From positions 1 through 64,000 of the forward strand of contig MWOR01000152.1 of NCBI GenBank assembly GCA_002025865.1: a DNA stretch of 64,000 nt. Reading direction: 5' to 3'. Every line of letters starts with the position of its first letter. Within the stretch, counting starts at the first letter, position 1. The position numbers and the translations under genes are program-made. This DNA is from Prochlorococcus sp. HOT208_60m_813I02 (lineage in GTDB: Bacteria > Cyanobacteriota > Cyanobacteriia > PCC-6307 > Cyanobiaceae). Shown here piece after piece: positions 8,394-20,041 of the stretch. Below the pieces are notes generated by a model that did not search any database, was not told the DNA's origin, and saw only the letters and a list, made by a program, of their open reading frames with translations.

Positions 8394-10991
8394 ATGTCTG
8401 ATATTTTAGATCCCGATAACTCAGGATTAAGCGAAGATAACGACCGAATTATTCAAACTGACTTAAGAAATGAAATGTCTCGTTCATACCTTGAGTATGC
8501 AATGAGCGTTATAGTTGGTCGTGCTCTGCCAGATGCAAGAGATGGATTAAAACCTGTTCACAGAAGAATTCTTTATGCAATGTATGAACTTGGTTTGACT
8601 AGCGGTAGACCATACAGAAAATGTGCAAGAGTTGTAGGAGAAGTACTTGGTAAATACCACCCTCATGGCGATACTGCTGTTTATGATGCTTTGGTAAGGA
8701 TGGCCCAGGATTTCTCTATGAGGATGCCACTCATAGATGGTCATGGAAACTTTGGTTCTGTTGATAACGACCCTCCAGCAGCAATGAGATATACAGAATC
8801 TCGTTTACAGTCTCTTACGGATGAAAGTTTATTAGAGGATATTGAATCTGAAACTGTAGATTTCGCAGATAATTTTGACGGTTCTCAGCAAGAACCAACA
8901 GTTTTGCCCGCGAGGATCCCTCAGCTACTCCTAAATGGATCATCTGGAATAGCTGTTGGAATGGCAACTAATATTCCACCTCATAACTTAGGGGAATTAA
9001 TTAATGGTCTTAAATCAATAATCAAAACCCCCTCAATGAAAGATAGTGAACTTTTTGAAATAATTAAGGGTCCTGATTTTCCTACAGGTGGTCAAATCTT
9101 AGGCAGAGAAGGTATCAGAGAAACATTTAAAACAGGAAGGGGGTCAATAACCATGAGAGGAGTAGCAAATATTGAGCAAATTAAATCCATTGGCAGAGCA
9201 GAGAAAGACGCAGTAATAATTACAGAGCTTCCATTTCAAACCAATAAAGCGGCATTGATAGAAAGAATTGCTGATTTGGTTAATGAAAAAAAATTAGAAG
9301 GTATTTCTGATATTAGAGATGAAAGTGATCGCGATGGGATGAGGATTGTTATTGAACTAAAAAGAGATGCCTACCCACAAGTAGTTTTAAATAATTTATT
9401 TAAGTTAACGCCCCTACAAAATAACTTTAGTGCAAATATTCTTGCTCTAGTAAAAGGAGAGCCCACAACACTTTCACTTAGAAAAATGTTAGACGTTTTT
9501 CTAGATTTTAGGGTTGAGACAATAAGGCGAAGAACAACATTTTTATTAAAAAAGGCAGAAGAAAGAGATCATATTGTAAAAGGTCTTTTATTGGCCTTAG
9601 ATGCCATGGATCAAATTATCAATCTAATCAGATCAGCGAAAGATTCAATATCAGCTCGAGAAAAATTACAAAACGACCATAAATTATCTTCCATACAGGC
9701 AGATGCAATTCTACAAATGCAGTTAAGAAGATTAACAGCACTAGAAGCAGATAAAATCAAAGGAGAACATAATGAGTTAACCCGAAAAATCAATCTATAT
9801 CAGCAAATATTAAATAGTAAAGAAAGAATTTTTGAAATTATTCTTGAAGAACTTAATAAAATCGATGAAAGATTCTCTTCTCCTAGGAAAACAGAAATAC
9901 TTGATTTAGGCGGCGGCTTAGATGATATTGATCTCATTGCTAATGACAGATCCGTAGTTCTACTAACTGAAGCAGGTTATTTAAAAAGAATGCCTGTTAA
10001 TGATTTTGAATCTACCAGTCGTGGTTCAAGGGGTAAAGCTGGCACAAAAACCAAAGAAGATGATGACGTAAAATTATTTATAAGCTGTAACGATCATGAT
10101 ACTCTTGTGCTTTTCAGTGATAGAGGAGTAGCTTATGCTCTCCCAGCATATAGGGTTCCAATGTGTAGCAGAACGGCGAAAGGGACTCCATCAGTTCAAC
10201 TTCTCCCAATTCCAAGAGAAGAAAAAATTACTTCACTAGTTGCTGTGGATTCTTTTGTTGACGATCGTTATTTATTGATGCTAACCAAAGCTGGCTTTAT
10301 AAAAAGAACTGCGCTTTCTGCTTTCTCAAAAATTCGCTCAAATGGACTAATAGCAATTAATCTTGAGGATGGAGATGCCCTAACCTGGGTCAGATTATCA
10401 AAAGAAGGTGATAGTGTTTTAATTGGATCTAAAACAGGAATGGCGATTCATTTCAGACTTGATATCAATGAATTAAGACCTCTTGGTAGAACAGCAAGAG
10501 GGGTTAAATCAATGAACTTGAGAGAAGGAGACAATCTAGTTTCTATGGATGTTTTAACATCTAATTTGGTTGATCAATTAGCTAAAATTGAGGATTTCAC
10601 AGAAGATCTTGATGATAATGTTGAGGAAAACTCTTCCGATGGTCCATGGGTATTAATAACCAGTGCATTTGGACTAGGGAAGAGGGTGCCTGTAACCCAG
10701 TTTAGATTACAAAAAAGAGCAGGCATGGGTTTGAGAGCAATAAAATTTAGAATTAAAGATGATCAGCTAGTTTGTTTGAAGGTCCTTGGCGAGGGAGAAG
10801 AATTACTACTGGTGACCGAAAAAGGTGTAATAGTGAGAACAAACGCAGATAAAATCTCTCAGCAATCCAGGGCAGCTACAGGAGTAAAATTGCAAAGATT
10901 AGATGAAGGTGATCATTTATCTGAAGTGGTGTTGGTACCTCGTGAACAAATAGAGGAAAAAGACCAACCCAGCTCAGTTGAACAAAATTAA
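8394..10991 (+). CDS. gyrA: DNA gyrase subunit A
   Basis: [33 protein letters not shown]; catalytic Tyr in AAMRYTE; C-terminal beta-pinwheel repeats. Confidence 0.95.
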   Translation: MSDILDPDNSGLSEDNDRIIQTDLRNEMSRSYLEYAMSVIVGRALPDARDGLKPVHRRILYAMYELGLTSGRPYRKCARVVGEVLGKYHPHGDTAVYDALVRMAQDFSMRMPLIDGHGNFGSVDNDPPAAMRYTESRLQSLTDESLLEDIESETVDFADNFDGSQQEPTVLPARIPQLLLNGSSGIAVGMATNIPPHNLGELINGLKSIIKTPSMKDSELFEIIKGPDFPTGGQILGREGIRETFKTGRGSITMRGVANIEQIKSIGRAEKDAVIITELPFQTNKAALIERIADLVNEKKLEGISDIRDESDRDGMRIVIELKRDAYPQVVLNNLFKLTPLQNNFSANILALVKGEPTTLSLRKMLDVFLDFRVETIRRRTTFLLKKAEERDHIVKGLLLALDAMDQIINLIRSAKDSISAREKLQNDHKLSSIQADAILQMQLRRLTALEADKIKGEHNELTRKINLYQQILNSKERIFEIILEELNKIDERFSSPRKTEILDLGGGLDDIDLIANDRSVVLLTEAGYLKRMPVNDFESTSRGSRGKAGTKTKEDDDVKLFISCNDHDTLVLFSDRGVAYALPAYRVPMCSRTAKGTPSVQLLPIPREEKITSLVAVDSFVDDRYLLMLTKAGFIKRTALSAFSKIRSNGLIAINLEDGDALTWVRLSKEGDSVLIGSKTGMAIHFRLDINELRPLGRTARGVKSMNLREGDNLVSMDVLTSNLVDQLAKIEDFTEDLDDNVEENSSDGPWVLITSAFGLGKRVPVTQFRLQKRAGMGLRAIKFRIKDDQLVCLKVLGEGEELLLVTEKGVIVRTNADKISQQSRAATGVKLQRLDEGDHLSEVVLVPREQIEEKDQPSSVEQN

Positions 10992-11014
10992 AGCCTTATG
11001 CTTAGCTAAATAAT

Positions 11015-12227
11015 ATGGAAATACTAGATATTTTAATTTTAGGTTCAGGTCCTGCAGCATTATGTCTAGCTTCAGAATTAGCCAATCAGGATCTAAATAT
11101 TAAGGGAATATCAACAAAATCTCCAAATGAAAAATGGGAGAATACATATGGTATCTGGGCATCTGAATTAGAAGAATTAGGTTTAGAGTCCTTGTTATCT
11201 CATAGATGGTGTCAAACAGTTAGTTTTTTTGGAGATGGGAAAAATAAAAAAGGGGATACGCCGACAAAACACAACTACGATTATGGTTTAATAAATCAAG
11301 AAGCATTTCAAAATGTGCTTTTAAAAAAATGTAAAGGGATTGAATGGTTGAATGAAACAGCAAAAGATATTAAAGAAAAAAAATAAACTATCTGAGGTAA
11401 TTTGTTTTTCAGGTCTCAAAATAAAGGCGAGATTAGTTATTGACGCAAGTGGTCATAAAAGTAATTTTGTAAAAAGACCAGTTCAAAATGAAATCGCTCA
11501 ACAAGCTGCTTACGGAATTGTAGGTAAATTTACATCACCACCTGTTAGTAAAGAACAATTTGTTCTAATGGATTTTCGTCCAAATCATTTAAACAATGAA
11601 GAGAAGTTGTCATCTCCTTCCTTTCTTTATGCAATGGATCTTGGCAACGAGACTTTTTTTGTTGAAGAAACTTCATTAGCTAGTTATCCTGCATTATCAC
11701 AAGAAAATCTTAAAAAAAGACTTTATAAAAGACTTAATAGTAAAGGTATTAAGGTAAGTGAAATTTTTCATGAAGAGAATTGCCTTTTCCCTATGAATTT
11801 ACCCCTCCCATTTAAAAAACAATTTGTACTTGGTTTCGGAGGGGCTGCAAGTATGGTTCATCCTGCATCAGGATACATGGTTGGATCTTTATTAAGAAGG
11901 GCTCCACTTCTTGCACAAAAATTAGCAATCTTTTTAAAAGAACCTCAACTAAGTTCACTTGAGTTAGCTTCAAAAGGTTGGGAAGTTCTATGGCCTTACG
12001 AGTTAACACAAAGGCATAAACTTTACCAATATGGTCTAAGAAGATTGATGAGTTTTGACGAAAGTAGATTAAGAAGCTTTTTCTCAAATTTCTTTAGATT
12101 ATCAACCAATGAATGGGTAGGTTTTCTTACTAATACACTTCCACTTCCAAAACTAATTTATGTTATGAGTAAGATGTTTATAAATTCGCCTCTAAAAGTA
12201 AAACTAGGAATGCTCAAGTTAAATTAG
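11015..12227 (+). CDS. crtL: Lycopene cyclase, apparent frameshift at A8 run 11376..11383 (ORFs 11015..11386 and 11352..12227)
   Basis: FAD-binding N-terminus ILILGSGPAALCLASELA; C-terminal ORF continues the same family (FGGAASMVHPASGYMVGSLLRRAP); removing one A gives a continuous 403-aa ORF. Confidence 0.85.
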
Positions 12228-13869
12228 TATTTTTTTTTCGCCAATCATCAATATTAATATTTTGGAAGACTTTATCCTCTTCCTCAATATCTTCGAGAAA
12301 TTTTAAATTAATATTAGAATGATTTTTAATCATTTCAACCAATTTCCAGAACCTGAATAAGTGTCTTTCTATTCTCTCTTTTGCGAGTTCAGTTGTGGTT
12401 CCAGCTCTTAAAATAAAACTCCAATCAGAAGACTCAGAAAGAAGTAGTTCTCTTGCAGCTTGCTTGAAGAGTCTTAGAGATAAATCATCATTAAAATTTT
12501 CCAAGCACAAATCTACAAATGTTGAGCCTGCCTTTGTGATTTCTGGAACAATCCATGCATTTGCATCATTAATCCAGTAATTATGGTAACCACCTTGCCC
12601 CCAGCTTGATGGCGATGGATCACAAATCTGAAGATTTGGTTTTTGCACTAAGAATTCTTTTAAATTTGTAAGCTTAATTGAATATTTACTAGAATTCTTT
12701 AGTACATTTTCAATAAAAAAAGGTCCCTCATACCACCAATGGCCAAATAACTCTGCATCAAATGGAGCTACTAATAAAGGCTTAAAGGAAGAGGATAAAG
12801 TCAATTTTTCTAGTTGTTTGGATCTCGCTAGAAGATAGGTATCAGCATGTTCTGCCGCCTTATTTTTGGCTTCATTTTCAAGGTAAAACTCTTTCTCCCC
12901 TAATGAAATGTTTTCATCTGTAATCTTATGAAACTTTAAACCCAAAGGTCTTTTTGATGAAATACCCTTCTTTTGGAGCTTTGAGAGAGGTAATTCCCAC
13001 CCCAAATCTTTATGAAATTCTCTGTAAACTTTGTCGCCCGGGAACCCATCCTTAGCGGACCAAACGGGCAAGGTTGACACACTATCTCTCCCGAAAAATG
13101 CTACCCCTTTTTTCGAGCATATTGGAGCATATACACCGTACCTAGGCCTTGGTGTGGAGTTTAGAATCCCGTGTCCGTCTAAGATTGTATATCTAATTCC
13201 AGAATTAAATAGTATTTCATCTAAACCCTCATAATATGCGCATTCAGGTAACCAAATACCTAAAGGCTTTTTTTCAAAAATATTTTCATGGCTCCTAATA
13301 GCTGTATTGATTTGTCCTTTTACAGTTTCAGGATTCTCCCTTAAAATTGGCAGATACCCGTGAGTAGCAGCACAAGTAAGAATATCCAAATTTCCAGAGT
13401 TATTTAAAACCCTAAACTTCTCAATTAAATTTCCAGAACAATTTTGCCAGTATAAGTATTTATCATTAAGATTATTCATTAAAAATGCAGAGGCATTTTT
13501 TTCTTCTAGTGGCAGTTCGTTTAGGAAATCATTCCTTGTTTTAATCCAGCTTGGGAAAGTTTCTTGAATTTGTTTATTATTAAGAAGTGATAATAATGTT
13601 GGAGACAAACTAATGGTAAGTTTTGTATTTTCAGGATTTTCATTTTTGGAAGATTCTATTGATTGAAGTAGTGGTATATAACATTCCAGAATAGCCTGAA
13701 ATAACCAATCCTCTTCTAAGGAGTTTATTTCATTTTTCCTGACATAAGGTAGATGAGCATGTAAAACAATTGCTAATTGGCCTAAAAAATTATTTTTAGA
13801 GTATTGCCCATTCATATTGTTTAAATTTATGCCTATAGTTCTAAAAAAAATCGAAATTTTTTTGAACAA
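12214..13869 (-). CDS. Glycoside hydrolase family 57 / DUF1957 protein, likely 1,4-alpha-glucan branching enzyme type
   Basis: LAIVLHAHLPYVR N-terminus; WLPECAYYEGLDEIL; FDAELFGHWWYEGP. Confidence 0.85.
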   Translation of the reverse strand: MFKKISIFFRTIGINLNNMNGQYSKNNFLGQLAIVLHAHLPYVRKNEINSLEEDWLFQAILECYIPLLQSIESSKNENPENTKLTISLSPTLLSLLNNKQIQETFPSWIKTRNDFLNELPLEEKNASAFLMNNLNDKYLYWQNCSGNLIEKFRVLNNSGNLDILTCAATHGYLPILRENPETVKGQINTAIRSHENIFEKKPLGIWLPECAYYEGLDEILFNSGIRYTILDGHGILNSTPRPRYGVYAPICSKKGVAFFGRDSVSTLPVWSAKDGFPGDKVYREFHKDLGWELPLSKLQKKGISSKRPLGLKFHKITDENISLGEKEFYLENEAKNKAAEHADTYLLARSKQLEKLTLSSSFKPLLVAPFDAELFGHWWYEGPFFIENVLKNSSKYSIKLTNLKEFLVQKPNLQICDPSPSSWGQGGYHNYWINDANAWIVPEITKAGSTFVDLCLENFNDDLSLRLFKQAARELLLSESSDWSFILRAGTTTELAKERIERHLFRFWKLVEMIKNHSNINLKFLEDIEEEDKVFQNINIDDWRKKNTNLT

Positions 13870-14034
13870 AGACTTTAATCCTAAAACAATACTTTAAAAA
13901 TTTAAGTATTTGATTTTTTTTTTCAGAATTTTAACCAATATTATTTAACTTAAAAACATTCAGAAATTTTTTAAAGAACTAAATCTAGTCAAATTTTTTT
14001 AATTAGCTTAATATATGTTTAGATATTCTCTCTG

Positions 14035-15676
14035 ATGTCAAAAGATCCTGGAAGAATTTTGATATTTGACACAACTCTTCGAGATGGAGAGCAATCTCCT
14101 GGTGCCAGTTTAAATCTTGAAGAAAAGCTTGCTATCGCCCATCAATTAGCAAGATTAGGAGTAGATGTTATTGAAGCTGGATTCCCTTTCGCAAGTCCTG
14201 GAGATTTTAAAGCTGTTAATAAAATTGCTAATGTCGTAGGGAAAGAAAATGGCCCCATAATATGCGGTTTAGCTAGGGCGTCTAAAGGAGACATAAAAGC
14301 ATGTTACGAAGCAGTAAGTCCAGCTCCAAAGAAAAGAATACATACTTTTATTGCGACAAGCGATATTCATCTTAAACATAAACTAAAAAAATCCAGAAAA
14401 GATGTTCTTCAAATAGTGCCAGAAATGGTTAATTATGCGAAATCCTTAGTAGATGATATTGAGTTTTCTTGTGAAGATGCCTCAAGGAGTGATCCTGAAT
14501 TTTTATACGAAGTTATTCAACTAGCAATTACTGCAGGAGCGACAACAATAAATATTCCTGATACTGTTGGGTTTACAACTCCTAGTGAATTTGGCAACCT
14601 AATTGCCGATATAAATAAAAATGTTCCAAATATTGATGAGGCAGTAATCTCGGTTCATGGTCATAATGATTTGGGTTTAGCAGTAGCCAATTTTCTTGAG
14701 GCCGTAAAAAATGGAGCAAGACAATTAGAATGTACTATTAATGGAATTGGAGAAAGAGCCGGGAATGCCTCTCTAGAAGAATTAGTAATGGCACTTCATG
14801 TCAGGAAAAGTTTTTTTTAATAGTTTTTTTAAAAGAAATCCAGATTCCCCAACTCCTCTTACGGCTATAAGAACAGAAGAAATAACAAAAACCTCTAGAC
14901 TTGTTTCTAACCTAACTGGAATGACTGTACAACCCAATAAAGCAATTGTGGGAGCTAACGCTTTTGCTCATGAGTCAGGCATTCACCAGGATGGGGTTTT
15001 AAAAAATAGACTAACTTACGAAATTATCGATGCAAAAACTGTTGGTTTGAGTGACAACAAAATATCTTTAGGGAAACTGAGTGGAAGAAGTGCAGTAAGA
15101 GCAAGATTAGAAGAAATGGGATATGACTTAAGCCGAGAAGATCTAAATGATGCTTTTGCTCGTTTTAAGGATTTAGCTGACAGGAAGAGAGAAATTACTG
15201 ACAGAGACTTAGAAGCAATTGTAAGTGAACAAGTTCAGCTACCAGAAGCTAAATTTCAATTAAGTCTTGTACAAGTAAGTTGTGGTAACGCTTCTAAACC
15301 TACTGCAACCATTTCGCTTCTAAACACAGAAGATAATAGTGAGGATACTGCTGTATCAATAGGGACTGGCCCAGTTGATGCTGTATGCGAGGCTTTAAAT
15401 AAATTAGCTAAAGTTCCTAATGAATTAATTGAATTTTCTGTTAAGTCGGTAACAGAAGGAATTGATGCTTTGGGCGAAGTAACAATAAGAATAAGAAGGG
15501 ATAATAAAATATATTCTGGTCATTCTGCTGACACTGACGTTGTAGTTGCAGCAGCGAATGCTTACGTTAATGCTTTAAATAGACTTGTATTCTCTGAGAA
15601 AAAAAATTCAATTCATCCACAATTTGATAATTTAGAGAATTCTGATAATAAATTTCTATCTAATCCTGCAAATTAA
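14035..15676 (+). CDS. leuA: 2-isopropylmalate synthase, apparent frameshift at T8 run 14811..14818 (ORFs 14035..14820 and 14798..15676)
   Basis: [37 protein letters not shown]; removing one T gives a continuous 546-aa ORF. Confidence 0.93.
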
Positions 15677-15759
15677 ATTATTTTCATAGGATTATTAAGT
15701 AGCATTAAAAAATAGTCTCTCAATAATGTAGATTTAACTAATAGTTAAAGCAGTAAATA

Positions 15760-16152
15760 ATGAGAGAAAGGGTACTTGGATATTGGGCACTTTCGTGGGT
15801 TGGCTTAATCGGCAATATAATTGCACTTCCAATAATCGCATTAATAATAAGTTATGGACCTCCACTAAAAGTTGCGAATATAACTCTTGCAATAAGCCTT
15901 GGATGGCCTGCTGCAATTGTTGGAATAGTTTCTTCAGCAGCTCTTTTAGCAGAGAGAAAATGGGGAGTAACTTTAACTCTGGTATCTTTATCAATGGTAA
16001 TCTCTGGTATGGGTCCTTATTCAGTTGTAAGGCTCATAACTCTTCAAGACATTTATGGAGTTGGTGGATTTACTCTTTTAACAACATTATTAAGTACGCT
16101 GGCTCTTCTTTATTGGTGTAATCCGAAACATCGAAGAAGTATTAGGTTATAA
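15760..16152 (+). CDS. Conserved hypothetical integral membrane protein (130 aa)
   Basis: ORF with several hydrophobic segments; not recognised further. Confidence 0.65.
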   Translation: MRERVLGYWALSWVGLIGNIIALPIIALIISYGPPLKVANITLAISLGWPAAIVGIVSSAALLAERKWGVTLTLVSLSMVISGMGPYSVVRLITLQDIYGVGGFTLLTTLLSTLALLYWCNPKHRRSIRL

Positions 16153-16161
16153 AATTTAAAA

Positions 16162-17637
16162 TTAAGAAAAAGTATTATTCTTGCCTGTTGGATACTGAAT
16201 TCTTCTATGTCTAATTCTTTTCCATACATTCAAGAATGCCCTTTTTATTAGAAAAATTTCTCCTTTGGATAAATTGCTATCATCTAATTGCCCATCTTTT
16301 TTACGAGAGTAGATAATATTAGAAATTGTTTTCAAAGCTTCTTTATCAGATGCATTAATATTCATAGCTCTTAATGCTGCTTCACATCCATCGGCAAGCA
16401 TTAAAATAGCTGTTTCTTTGGACTGAGGAATAGGGCCTTTGTATCTAAAATAATATTCATTAATGTCGAGATTTTTTTCTTTAGCTTTTTGAAAAAAATA
16501 TCCCATTTTAAGCGTACCTTGATGTTCAGGAATAAAATTAGCTATCAGCTTAGGTAGTCTATTTCTTCTTGCAAATTTCAATCCTTCATCAACATGAGCT
16601 TGTAATACTTCTGCGCTTTTAATCGGATCATCTAATTCGTCATGCGGATTTTTTGAACCATCCTGATTTTCTATAAACCAATTCGGTGCATGTAATTTAC
16701 CAACATCATGATATAACGCTCCAGTTTTAATTAGATCAATATCACCGCCAATCATTCTTGTTGCCTCCTCTGCTAAACCACATATGAGTAAGGTATGTTC
16801 AAAAGTCCCAGGAGCTTCTAGAGACAATCTTCTAATTAGAGGCTTCTCCTTATCAGCCAATTCGAGCAATCTTGCTTTAGTTAATAATCCGAATATCGAT
16901 TCAAAAATAGGAATAAATAAAATTGTAAAAAGCATAGCTATAGCCAATAGCAAGGAATCAGAAAATATATCCCCATTAGTTAAAACAAAATCTTGCTTAT
17001 TATCAATAAGAGATATTTTTTCTTTACCAATCAATATCAATTGACTCAAGAAAGATCCTATGGGCACAAAAATTGATAGTTGAAGTAACTGAGCTCTACT
17101 TCTTATTCTTCCTCCAAGAACAGATACTATTGAAGCAAAAACTAATAAAATAAAAAATAAATTGTTATTGATAACAATTTCTGGGTCAGGCCAAATAAGA
17201 CTAGCTATTGATACCCAAGCTAAAGCTGTTATGGTTCCCATTCCTTGAGATATTATTAATGCCGGTGGAATTATTAATGATAATGGACTTATGGTTGAAG
17301 CTAAGGCTAATTTCGTAACTTGTACTGCCAAAAGAAGAGTAATGATCAAGAAGATCTGTCTTGAGGAAATTGTAGGATTCTCTTTTTTTGAGATTAATAT
17401 CAAAACTCCAGCACTAATAAGTATTTCAATAAAGGTCAAAAACCACGTAAAAATATCTGCGATATTTAAAGGCGAAATGAGAAGTAGTTTATAAGAAGAA
17501 ATTATTGAAATTAAAATGCATACTAAAAAAATTACGAGATTATCTATTCTTGAAATTTTAATTGGTTGTTTTACTGGGACTTGACTTCGCCTCCACAGAT
17601 AAAACAATTTCTTTAAGGTAGTTATGATGTTTTGCAC
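16162..17637 (-). CDS. 7TM HD-domain phosphohydrolase, PgpH-like (candidate c-di-AMP phosphodiesterase)
   Basis: Multiple TM helices then APGTFEHTLLICGLAEEA..GALYHDVGKL..PEHQGTLKMGYF..MLADGCEAALRAM. Confidence 0.8.
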   Translation of the reverse strand: MQNIITTLKKLFYLWRRSQVPVKQPIKISRIDNLVIFLVCILISIISSYKLLLISPLNIADIFTWFLTFIEILISAGVLILISKKENPTISSRQIFLIITLLLAVQVTKLALASTISPLSLIIPPALIISQGMGTITALAWVSIASLIWPDPEIVINNNLFFILLVFASIVSVLGGRIRSRAQLLQLSIFVPIGSFLSQLILIGKEKISLIDNKQDFVLTNGDIFSDSLLLAIAMLFTILFIPIFESIFGLLTKARLLELADKEKPLIRRLSLEAPGTFEHTLLICGLAEEATRMIGGDIDLIKTGALYHDVGKLHAPNWFIENQDGSKNPHDELDDPIKSAEVLQAHVDEGLKFARRNRLPKLIANFIPEHQGTLKMGYFFQKAKEKNLDINEYYFRYKGPIPQSKETAILMLADGCEAALRAMNINASDKEALKTISNIIYSRKKDGQLDDSNLSKGEIFLIKRAFLNVWKRIRHRRIQYPTGKNNTFS

Positions 17638-17711
17638 AGAATATAGATAAATCTATTTGAATAATTTAAAATTATAGGCATGCTAGGTGTAAAAAGGAGA
17701 TGTTTTTCTAA

Positions 17712-18608
17712 ATGTCATTAAAATTAGACGGTAAAAGATTATCTCTTGAAATTGAAGAAAGATTATCTAATTATATCTCGAGTAATAAAAAAATTGCAAA
17801 AAGAGCTCCCGGTTTAGCTGTAATAAGAATAGGTGAAGACCCCGCGAGTGGTGTTTACGTTAATAATAAGGAAAAAGCATGTTCAAGAATTGGAATAAAG
17901 AGCTTTATCTTTCATCTAAGAGATAGTGTAGAGCAAAAAGAAGTTGAACAATTAATAATCAAACTTAATTCTGATAAAGATATTGATGGAATGTTACTAC
18001 AACTTCCCATCCCAAAAAAGTTTAACGAGCAAAAACTGATCAGCCATATTAATCCAAGCAAAGATGTAGATGGACTAAATGAGATAAACATCGGCAAACT
18101 AGTAAAAAATGAGCGTGCGATGAGATCATGCACACCAGCAGGAATTATTAATTTATTAAGATCCCATAAAATTTCAATTGAAGGCAAGAAAATTGTAGTC
18201 ATAGGAAGAAGTTTGCTTGTTGGGAAACCCCTATCGCTTATGTTGTTGAATCTAAATAGCACGGTAACAATTACTCACTCTAAAACATTAAATTTGAATA
18301 AAGTTTGTAGAGAAGCCGACATTCTAATTGCGGCTGCAGGAAAACCCAATCTTGTAGATTCGAGTTTTGTAAAAGAAGGAGCAGTAGTTATTGATGTTGG
18401 AATACATAGATTAAAAAGTTCCGAAAAAAATCGAACCAGATTATGTGGCGATGTATTATTAGAAGATGTTATTTCTAAAGTATTTGCTTACACACCTGTC
18501 CCAGGAGGTGTTGGACCAATGACAGTAACAATGTTACTTGTAAATACTATTTTTAGCTGGCAAAAACAATTTGGTTTATCATCAACTCTTAATGACCTTT
18601 TGCCATAA
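17712..18608 (+). CDS. folD: Bifunctional methylene-THF dehydrogenase/cyclohydrolase FolD
   Basis: [21 protein letters not shown]-like [21 protein letters not shown]. Confidence 0.95.
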   Translation: MSLKLDGKRLSLEIEERLSNYISSNKKIAKRAPGLAVIRIGEDPASGVYVNNKEKACSRIGIKSFIFHLRDSVEQKEVEQLIIKLNSDKDIDGMLLQLPIPKKFNEQKLISHINPSKDVDGLNEINIGKLVKNERAMRSCTPAGIINLLRSHKISIEGKKIVVIGRSLLVGKPLSLMLLNLNSTVTITHSKTLNLNKVCREADILIAAAGKPNLVDSSFVKEGAVVIDVGIHRLKSSEKNRTRLCGDVLLEDVISKVFAYTPVPGGVGPMTVTMLLVNTIFSWQKQFGLSSTLNDLLP

Positions 18609-18644
18609 ACTCCAAGATGAATTTTTTTTTACTAAGGGTATAAA

Positions 18645-19547
18645 ATGACTGAAGTTATAAATAGTATTTCTGATTTTGAAAAATATCTTAAAAACACAAA
18701 AAAGGTTGTAGAAGAAGCACTTGATTTTTCCTTGGGCCCTGAGAATCCAGAAATATTAAGAGAATCAATGAGATATTCGCTCTTAGCTGGAGGGAAAAGA
18801 ATACGTCCAATTTTATGTTTAGCATCTTGTGCACTGGCTGGAGGAGAACCTTCTCTTGCAGTCCCTACAGCGGTAGCGATAGAAATGATCCATACAATGT
18901 CCTTGATTCATGATGATCTACCCGCCATGGATAATGATGACTTGAGGAGAGGTAGGGCAACAAATCATAAAGTATATGGAGATGCAATTGCTATTCTTGC
19001 AGGCGATGCTTTATTAACGAGGGCCTTTGAAATGGTCTCGTTAAGAAGCCCTGGAGTCGATCCAAATAGATTATTAAATGTAGTTGGCGAATTATCCTTA
19101 GTTGCTGGTGCACCAGGCTTAGTCGGGGGACAAGTTGTTGATTTGGAATGTGAAGGCAAAGAAGTCAACCTTGAAACTCTCGAATATATTCATCTTCACA
19201 AGACTGGTGCTTTATTGAAGGCCTGCGTTAGAACAGGGGCGATGATCGCAGGAGCTAATGAAAAACTATTACAAGCTCTGACAACATATGCAGAGGGAAT
19301 TGGCTTAGCCTTCCAAATAATAGATGATATTCTTGATTTAACTTCCAGCAGTGAAAAGCTTGGTAAAACTGCCGGCAAAGATCTTTTGGCTGACAAAACT
19401 ACTTACCCTAAATTACTTGGAATGAAGGAGTCAAAGAAAAGAGCATTTGATTTAGTTGAAAAAGCAAAAAAAGCAATTGAACCTTGGGGTGCGGATGCAA
19501 AGAATTTAATATCCTTAGCTGACTTTATTACAAATAGAGATAGATAA
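18645..19547 (+). CDS. crtE: Geranylgeranyl diphosphate synthase
   Basis: [15 protein letters not shown] and QIIDDILD aspartate-rich motifs. Confidence 0.92.
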   Translation: MTEVINSISDFEKYLKNTKKVVEEALDFSLGPENPEILRESMRYSLLAGGKRIRPILCLASCALAGGEPSLAVPTAVAIEMIHTMSLIHDDLPAMDNDDLRRGRATNHKVYGDAIAILAGDALLTRAFEMVSLRSPGVDPNRLLNVVGELSLVAGAPGLVGGQVVDLECEGKEVNLETLEYIHLHKTGALLKACVRTGAMIAGANEKLLQALTTYAEGIGLAFQIIDDILDLTSSSEKLGKTAGKDLLADKTTYPKLLGMKESKKRAFDLVEKAKKAIEPWGADAKNLISLADFITNRDR

Positions 19548-19561
19548 TGTTTTTTTAATTT

Positions 19562-20041
19562 ATGTCTGATTTTTTTTCTTTTTTTAATAATTCAGTTCTT
19601 TTCTGGAGCCTATTATCCTGTTTGCTAGCTCAATTTTTTAAAATCGTATTCAATTTCTTTTCAACTGGTGAGACAAGATTTGGAATTATGTTCGAGACGG
19701 GTGGTATGCCTTCAAGTCATTCCGCCTTAATAACTGGCGCTTCATCTGGTATAGGTTATGAATTAGGATTTGATAGCTCAATATTCGCATTATCAGTTGC
19801 TGTAGCACTAATAGTTATGTATGACGCTAGTGGTGTTCGAAAATCAGCTGGGATTCAAGCTGCAGAAATTAATAAACTATCAAAAAAACTGGACCCTCAA
19901 TCTGAATTACTGTTAAAAGAAACCCTTGGCCATACAAAAATTGAGGTCATGGTAGGGAGTTTTTTAGGACCATTAATCACTTTACCTGGAATGTTTTTTT
20001 TAGGTTCTCCTCTCAAAATATTTGATTTTGTAATAAATTAA
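19562..20041 (+). CDS. Divergent PAP2 family (DUF212) membrane protein
   Basis: ETGGMPSSHSALITG and RKSAGIQA motifs. Confidence 0.8.
   Translation: MSDFFSFFNNSVLFWSLLSCLLAQFFKIVFNFFSTGETRFGIMFETGGMPSSHSALITGASSGIGYELGFDSSIFALSVAVALIVMYDASGVRKSAGIQAAEINKLSKKLDPQSELLLKETLGHTKIEVMVGSFLGPLITLPGMFFLGSPLKIFDFVIN

Noticed and set aside
12214-12227. 14-nt overlap of crtL and the GH57 gene as an unusual arrangement
   Set aside because: Short convergent overlaps are common in compact genomes and need no special explanation.
15783-16121. Overlapping ORFs in alternative frames (15734..15994 - and 15783..16121 +) within 15760..16152
   Set aside because: Low-complexity shadow ORFs; the 15760..16152 frame has a coherent membrane-protein pattern and fits the spacing.
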